The position numbers and the translations under genes are program-made. Shown piece after piece: positions 59,401 to 64,000 of a DNA stretch of 64,000 nucleotides. The first letter of the stretch is position 1, and each line of letters begins with the position of its first letter. A model generated the notes under the pieces. It was not told where the DNA came from. It ran no database searches and worked only from the letters and a program-made list of their open reading frames with translations. This DNA comes from Litsea cubeba (lineage: Eukaryota; Streptophyta; Magnoliopsida; Laurales; Lauraceae): the NCBI GenBank assembly GCA_012931725.1, contig CM022944.1, positions 30,757,641 to 30,821,640 of the forward strand. Direction: 5' to 3'.

Positions 59401-62400
59401 AAATGGCAGAGGGATCCTCAACAGTCACAACCGTTCCCTACAGTGAATATACCATCCCACCATTTTGACCCCTGGCATGACACTCCGTTCCGGAGATCCC
59501 CAGATGGAGTTTGGTATAGAGGGGTCCCACGAGGTGGTCCATACAGACCTGCAGTTCCTCCCGGTGGCTATCCTCTCGAACCATTTGGCTATTATCCTTC
59601 TCAGCTTCCATATAGGCCAGTGTCCAACTCACAAGCAGGTCCAAGGCCTCTCCCCAATCCAAATTCAAACCAACCAAAAAATGGGGACACATATTATCCT
59701 CAGATGCCAGACTACTCTTATGTTCCTAGCCACCCCATGATCCCACTCAGACCAGGGTTTTACCCTGGTCCAGTGCCCTATGATGGATATTATGGTCCCC
59801 CACGCATGAGCCTCTGCAACCCCAATGACCGAGATGCAGCTTCTATGGGATTGGCAGCTTTTCCTTTTGTCTGTAACCCAAACCAGAATGTGCATCCTGA
59901 CTCTAGCAATTTTAACACCAGGCCTGGTGGATATGGTCCCAGCTCAATGATGGCCAAGGAGCAAATGGAATCCACTCATTCTCGTGATCCCTGTCAAGGA
60001 CCATACAAGCTTCTTTTGAAGCAACATGATGGCTTGGGTGGGAATGATGTAGAAGAGACGAGGGAGCCTTCTGTAAAACCCATGACAAAGAATGAGTGGA
60101 TAGCAGATTGCAGAAAGGGTGAGCCAACGGATTTCTCTAAGCAGGGAGTTGAAGGATCTCATCCTGAATTGACCAGTGATCAAAGAGAACTTTCTTCAGT
60201 TCCTGTTGTTGGAAAATTACCTGAGAATAATAGCAAAGGCAACACAGTTGATGATGGTTTGGTGAAGAAACCAGAAACTGTAGCTGACGTAGCACAAGGT
60301 CCACAACATCATCCAATTTTCAAGAAAAGTCCCACTTTGATAGACAAAATAGAGGGTCTAAACACCAAAACCCGAATTTCCGAAGGATGGTGTGAATCCA
60401 GACCTGTTTCTGCGAAGGAGGATAATGTGAAACAATTCAAGGTCAGGAATGCTAACGCCGATCATTCTACTAATGAATCCGTCAGTGTCTTCTGCAATGA
60501 AGATGCTTCCTCTGGATCGATGGTTATACAGGAAGTCGTGGATTTTAGAGGAGATAAGAGCCTTGAATCGACTAAACGTGGAAAGGTTGTGTCCAGGCAG
60601 GTAGAACATCAGGCTACTTCAGTCAGTACCTTGAATAGTTTGGAAAGTAGAGAGAAGGCTCATTCTGAGACTCAGAAAAGACTCCATGGCATGCAAGGTA
60701 GAACTGATTTTAGAGGTAGAGAGAGGTTTAACATTGAGGATGACGAATGGAAAAAGAAACCTCTTGCAGTTAATTCATCAGTTAATGCTACTACAAATGC
60801 TGATGGCTGTTGCGATGCCCATGTGCAAGATCATCACTCTTATCAAGAGGCTCCTGAGAAGCAGGAGATGAACCATGCTGGCAAGGTGGGAGGGGGCCTA
60901 TACACATCATCTTCTTTTGATTCAACTGATTACCAAGCACAGGTGTGTTTCTTGCTTGTGTTTTTATCATTTTGTCCTCAGAATGTAAGCATGTGAATCC
61001 CTTTCAACATGGACTTGTTACAATTCAGAAGGAAAAAAAAATGTTAGCATGTGGGTGCTTTGTACTATGTATGGTTTGTGCATGCATTTGTATGCATGTG
61101 TATTTTCTATGTTTGAGTGCATATGAGTTCCTGCTTGTTGTCCACATCAGGCCTGCGTGCTGTGCAAGCTCACGCATTCTGTGCATGTATGAGGGTGTGT
61201 CCTGTCGGACACCTATGCCTGACTTGTCATGTGCATGTGCTTGGGTGTGCACCTGTTTGTCGTAGGGGACTAGTCTCTACAGACATATTGAACTTCTGGG
61301 TCTTGCCTCTCAGGGGCTGGATCTGGAACCCATGTTTAGTCCTTCATAGCAGGCCTATTTTTGCCGCAACATTGGTCACAAAATTTATTGATGTAAGGAA
61401 AGTTTGGTCCAAACCCCAGTTGCCATTAATGTTTAATCAGCTGGGCTACCTTATATCCAAGCTCAGTAGCCCTGTGCCTGAATGTCATCTTTAAGCATGC
61501 TTCAAAGCCCACTTCAGCCCCATTAATGGACTGGGCTCAACCTGATCTCCAAGCCCGCAGAGTAGCCCTGTGCGTGAATTTCATCTTGAAGCAGTACTGA
61601 CTTCATTTTTGTTGATTTTCTCTTGATCAGCGTGCTAAGATGAAAGAGATAGCAGCACAACGTGCAAAACAACTCGAAAAGGAGGAGGAAGAACGGACAA
61701 GAGAGCAGAAAGCTAGGGCTCTTGCCAAGTTAGAAGAGCTGAATAGGCGGACATTAGCAGAAAATGCAGCTCAGAAGTCAGAGTGCAGTCTTCTCCAGCA
61801 TGTTGAGTCCCACGATATTATACCACAACCTAATACCACTGTCCCTGATGAAGTAACTGGTATTTCCTGTTCTGACTCTGATGCAGTGACCAAGACTGAA
61901 CAATCTATGAGCAAGCCTATGGAGGCTATGAATCATTCTCCCCAAGGTCTTGTTTCTGATGTCAACATTTCTGTTGTGCCATTGAATCAAGAGGCCAATG
62001 CCACAGACTCTGTTGCTGAACAAATTTCTTCACAGGTTCATGATAATAGTATTTTCAAGCAGAAGCAAATGGGCAATAAAAGGCGGCAGCATAATTCACA
62101 TGAGAAAAAGTTTAGGTGACAAGACAATAGACACTGGAGGAAGAATAGTTCATGGTAATTTGATCGTCAATCCAAGTGCATCAAGTGTTGACTCAGGCTC
62201 AGGGAATAACAACAGTTCTAATGATAATCTCTCACTGCAACTCAAGAAGAATAAGAGCACCAAGAACAAGCAAAAGACGGATGAGGCTTCAATACCTGTT
62301 CCTTCACCATCTTCAGCACCACTACCAATCGAAGGAAACACTGTGAAAGCTTCTGATGAGAGTGTTAAACCAAAGGCCACGGAACCAGTACCATCAGAAG

Positions 62401-63045
62401 TATTTTCAGTTCAGACACAATCTGGAAGGGAAATTGTGGAGAGCCAAAATTCTCAGGATCTAGAATTTGCAGACAAGGGATTGGTGCAACCAAATGATGA
62501 ACCCAATGGTAAAATAAACAACAAATTGAAGCCTCAACATCCCAGAAGGATGTCGAGAAGTACACAAGCTTTTCGGCCTTCAGAGAAGTTCCACGGAACT
62601 GAGGCTTCTGTCTGGGCACCTGTACGTTTTCCATCAAATAGAAACGAGTCTTCTGAAGTGGCCAATCAGAACAACACTACTGATGGTGGTCATTCCTTGG
62701 GAAACAATGGTTCTGGAACACAAAATAGTTTGAAAGGTAAGAGAGCTGACATAGAGCGATATGTTCCAAAGCCCGTAGCCAAAGAATTGTCACAACAAAA
62801 CTCTCAAAATCCACGTACTCCCTCAGTTCAGGCTACATCGGAGGAGGTGATGGGAAAGGCAGATTATGGTTCGGAAGGTTCTAAAAGCAGAGGGCAGATG
62901 GATAACATAGCTGTTGAAAAAACAGTCTTTGCAGTTGAGAACAAAAATGGGAATAGTAACCATAATAAGCTGGGTAGAACCCATGCATCATGGCGTCAAC
63001 GAGGCTCTGCTGAACCTTCAGTGGCTTTACAGAGTTCCCATGAAG
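53407..63045 (+). CDS. MOS1: MOS1 (MODIFIER OF SNC1 1), BAT2/PRRC2 N-terminal domain protein, partial
   Basis: Seven exons with GT-AG borders: 53407-53484, 53579-53623, 53809-54187, 54398-54494, 59110-59181, 59303-60942 and 61631-63045. The N-terminus has GKAAVPKPINLPSQR, LENQGLDPNVEIVPKG and RPSSGGSVTRPSTAGSE, the conserved BAT2_N signature. SSQLSRFAEP and LSSGDFPTLGSE follow, then a long disordered Pro/Gly/Tyr-rich middle (PYRPAVPPGGYPLEPFGYYP), a coiled-coil-like Lys/Glu stretch (AAQRAKQLEKEEEERTREQ) and a Ser/Asn-rich part. In Arabidopsis MOS1 regulates the immune receptor gene SNC1 and acts in the nucleus (family knowledge). The first codons were not found, and the gene continues past the window. 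The frame shifts by one base at the A5 run 62105-62109; apart from that the reading frame is consistent. Confidence 0.88.
54990..57460 (-). pseudogene. hAT transposase (BED finger, DUF659, dimerisation domain) in a MOS1 intron
   Basis: On the minus strand, a BED-type finger remnant (DPRWEHGE, KCNGVKK, then HRCKQHLRHVSGDAKGCPNVP, about 57420-57270) is followed by an acidic stretch. A DUF659-type core comes next (MTENAVKFKAARKIV and AYCIDLMLEDIDKL, 56492-56380). The dimerisation region follows (AEWWNNFGDCTPN near 55410, RNRLTIKKLEKLVFVHYKMR near 55300-55240). An acidic tail ends the element near 55000. Many stops and frameshifts are present. TIRs were not found. The GACTCGCC-rich stretch near 58440-58490 may be part of its 5' end. 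Confidence 0.8.
58548..58788. repeat. 241-bp near-perfect hairpin (MITE-like or small-RNA precursor) in a MOS1 intron
   Basis: Arms 58548-58662 and 58674-58788 are both 115 nt and pair almost fully, with an 11-nt loop. The tips read GTAACCTTTTTACCATCGCG and, inverted, GTAACCATTTTACCATCGCG. The inner stem CAGTAATCTGAATAATAATC pairs exactly. There is no coding capacity. It lies in the sense intron between exons 54398-54494 and 59110-59181, so it is expected in MOS1 pre-mRNA. Confidence 0.85.
58986..59100 (+). repeat. ~30-bp tandem repeat next to a MOS1 splice acceptor
   Basis: Four degenerate units of TTATGGAGAT-GAGAATTTCTTACTTGCAC type lie just before the acceptor at 59109. The last copies are T/C-rich and probably serve as the polypyrimidine region. 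They happen to be open and give a false N-terminal extension to the exon frame. Confidence 0.65.
61441..61598 (+). repeat. imperfect direct duplication in a MOS1 intron
   Basis: Segments 61441-61498 and about 61535-61598 share AGTAGCCCTGTGC(C/G)TGAAT and a TCATCTT(T/G)AAGCA ending. The duplication sits shortly upstream of the acceptor at 61630. Confidence 0.6.
62105..62109 (+). other. one-base frameshift site in MOS1 (A5 run)
   Basis: Upstream the frame reads ...RRQHNSHEK and then reaches TGA at 62117-62119. Immediately downstream the +1 frame is open for over 900 bp with conserved composition (SLGDKTIDTGG...). Four A's instead of five would join both frames. Confidence 0.8.
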
Positions 63046-63312
63046 GTTTGTCTTTCCTTTTGACAAGCAAGACTAGTCAGAAAGATGCATATAGACAGGT
63101 CAAACTGACTACTAGTTTACTCAGTTTGGCTCAACTGGATAGCTCATGCATGGCTTGATTGGTTCATGAGCCAACTCAATGCTATGCCTTGCTCGTCTCG
63201 GCTCGGCTTGAGCTTAGTTTGTCAAGGGGCTTTTCTTGAGCTTGAGCTTGGACCACTCCATGTATATATGTATTACATAATGCTATTATTTTTAATAATT
63301 AAATGGGATAAT

Positions 63313-64000
63313 TCATCATCATCGTCATCGTTGTCGTCGTCATCATCACCGTCATCAAACCCTTGTCCCAACTATATTGGGGCTGGCTATATAAATTTTG
63401 TTTCTCCATTCCAATCTATCATGAGCCAAATCCTCGGATTGGTTGCACTTTTTAAGATCCAACCTTACTACTTCCGTCGATGACCTCTTCAGCCTACCCT
63501 GTCCCTTTGGTGGACCATCAATCTGTATAGAAAATTTTTTCTTCACCGGCGTTGTTGCTGGCCAGTGTTGGACATGTCCAAACCATCTCAAACGGTTATT
63601 TTATCATTTATTGATGTTACTCCTAGTTTTACCACACATCCACCTCAACATTTTCATCTTTGCTACACTCATTTTGTGCAAGTGTTGCTTCTTGATTGGC
63701 CAACATTCTGCTTCATTGGTCGTAGTTGGTCTAATTGTTGTTCTAATAAAATCTTTCCTTCAATCTTGTTGGCATGTGTCAGTCACAAAGCACTCCAGAA
63801 GAAAGTTTTCACTTCAACCATCTTGCTTTTATCCTATGCTTTTCACCTACCTCAATCTCTCCATCCTTACTAATCATCGAGGGAAAGAATCTCTGTGTCA
63901 TCTCACAGTAGTTTCAGCCTTTTGTGTATGTTCACTGTAGTTGCACTCCATATATTGTCTTTGTACGACTGATTTTAAAGCCCTTGAACTTTAAAGCCTC
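63313..64000 (-). mobile_element. RTE-type LINE, copy 3 (runs off the window)
   Basis: Plus-strand ATCATCATCGTCATCG tail (63315-63355), then CCTTGTCCCAACTATATTGG and GAATTTTGTTTCTCCATTCC-like sequence, the same 3' end as 25303-26206. On the minus strand, phrases MRWFGHVQHWPATTP and IDGPPKGQGR match the end of the RTE protein. It lies in the MOS1 intron following the exon that ends at 63045. Confidence 0.75.

Noticed and set aside
58963..60996. 677-codon open frame taken as one uninterrupted gene start to end
   Set aside because: Its first part runs through intron sequence (tandem repeat, then two acceptors at 59109 and 59302) and its end runs past a donor at 60943. The conserved protein requires the spliced exons 59110-59181 and 59303-60942.

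Overview
This is nuclear DNA of a flowering plant. The evidence is a spliced host gene whose protein matches plant MOS1 (MODIFIER OF SNC1 1), plus plant-type transposons: MULE, hAT, PIF/Harbinger, L1- and RTE-type LINEs, Ty1/copia, tRNA-derived SINEs and a TRIM. I cannot name the species. No CRISPR array, operon, rRNA or intact tRNA is visible.

Layout. 1-1569: 5' end of a minus-strand LTR retrotransposon that runs off the left edge, with an LTR, an initiator-Met primer-binding site and an open gag-like frame. The LTR abuts a truncated SINE. 2981-3933: a Harbinger-type element with TAA target duplications. 4183-14282: a Mutator-like element (MULE) with terminal inverted repeats (TIRs) of about 185 bp and a decayed transposase that carries a 27-residue tandem repeat. 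It is interrupted by a 2.87-kb solo LTR (5033-7900) and a second LTR-like insertion (about 11.76-13.47 kb). A non-autonomous MULE-type element abuts it (14291-14975). 15-20.8 kb: AT-rich DNA with a 365-bp dispersed duplication, a GC-rich composite fold-back element carrying Pol III-like boxes (16780-17295) and small MITEs. 20.95-23 kb: two related MITEs in opposite orientation on either side of a hAT-type element that has captured part of an S-domain receptor-kinase gene.

23.2-53.3 kb: a possible 5' UTR exon with a splice donor (ending 23318), then nearly 30 kb dominated by transposons. These are two RTE LINE tails, an L1 LINE nested inside another L1 LINE (28351-39778, 13-bp target duplication), a complete copia element (43693-50527) whose gag is split by a 1,400-bp hAT-like element with 8-bp duplications, and a 313-bp TRIM. 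53.4 kb to the right edge: seven coding exons of MOS1 on the plus strand. One intron holds a dead hAT transposase and a 241-bp near-perfect hairpin. The last exon seen has a one-base frameshift in an A5 run. The gene continues beyond the window, where a third RTE LINE lies in the next intron.

MOS1 is the only convincing host gene. Nearly everything else that codes is transposon-derived and broken. The main value of the window is its nesting history, which several exact target-site duplications resolve, and the four structures that look least catalogued: the composite fold-back, the gene-capturing hAT element, the gag-splitting element and the intronic hairpin.
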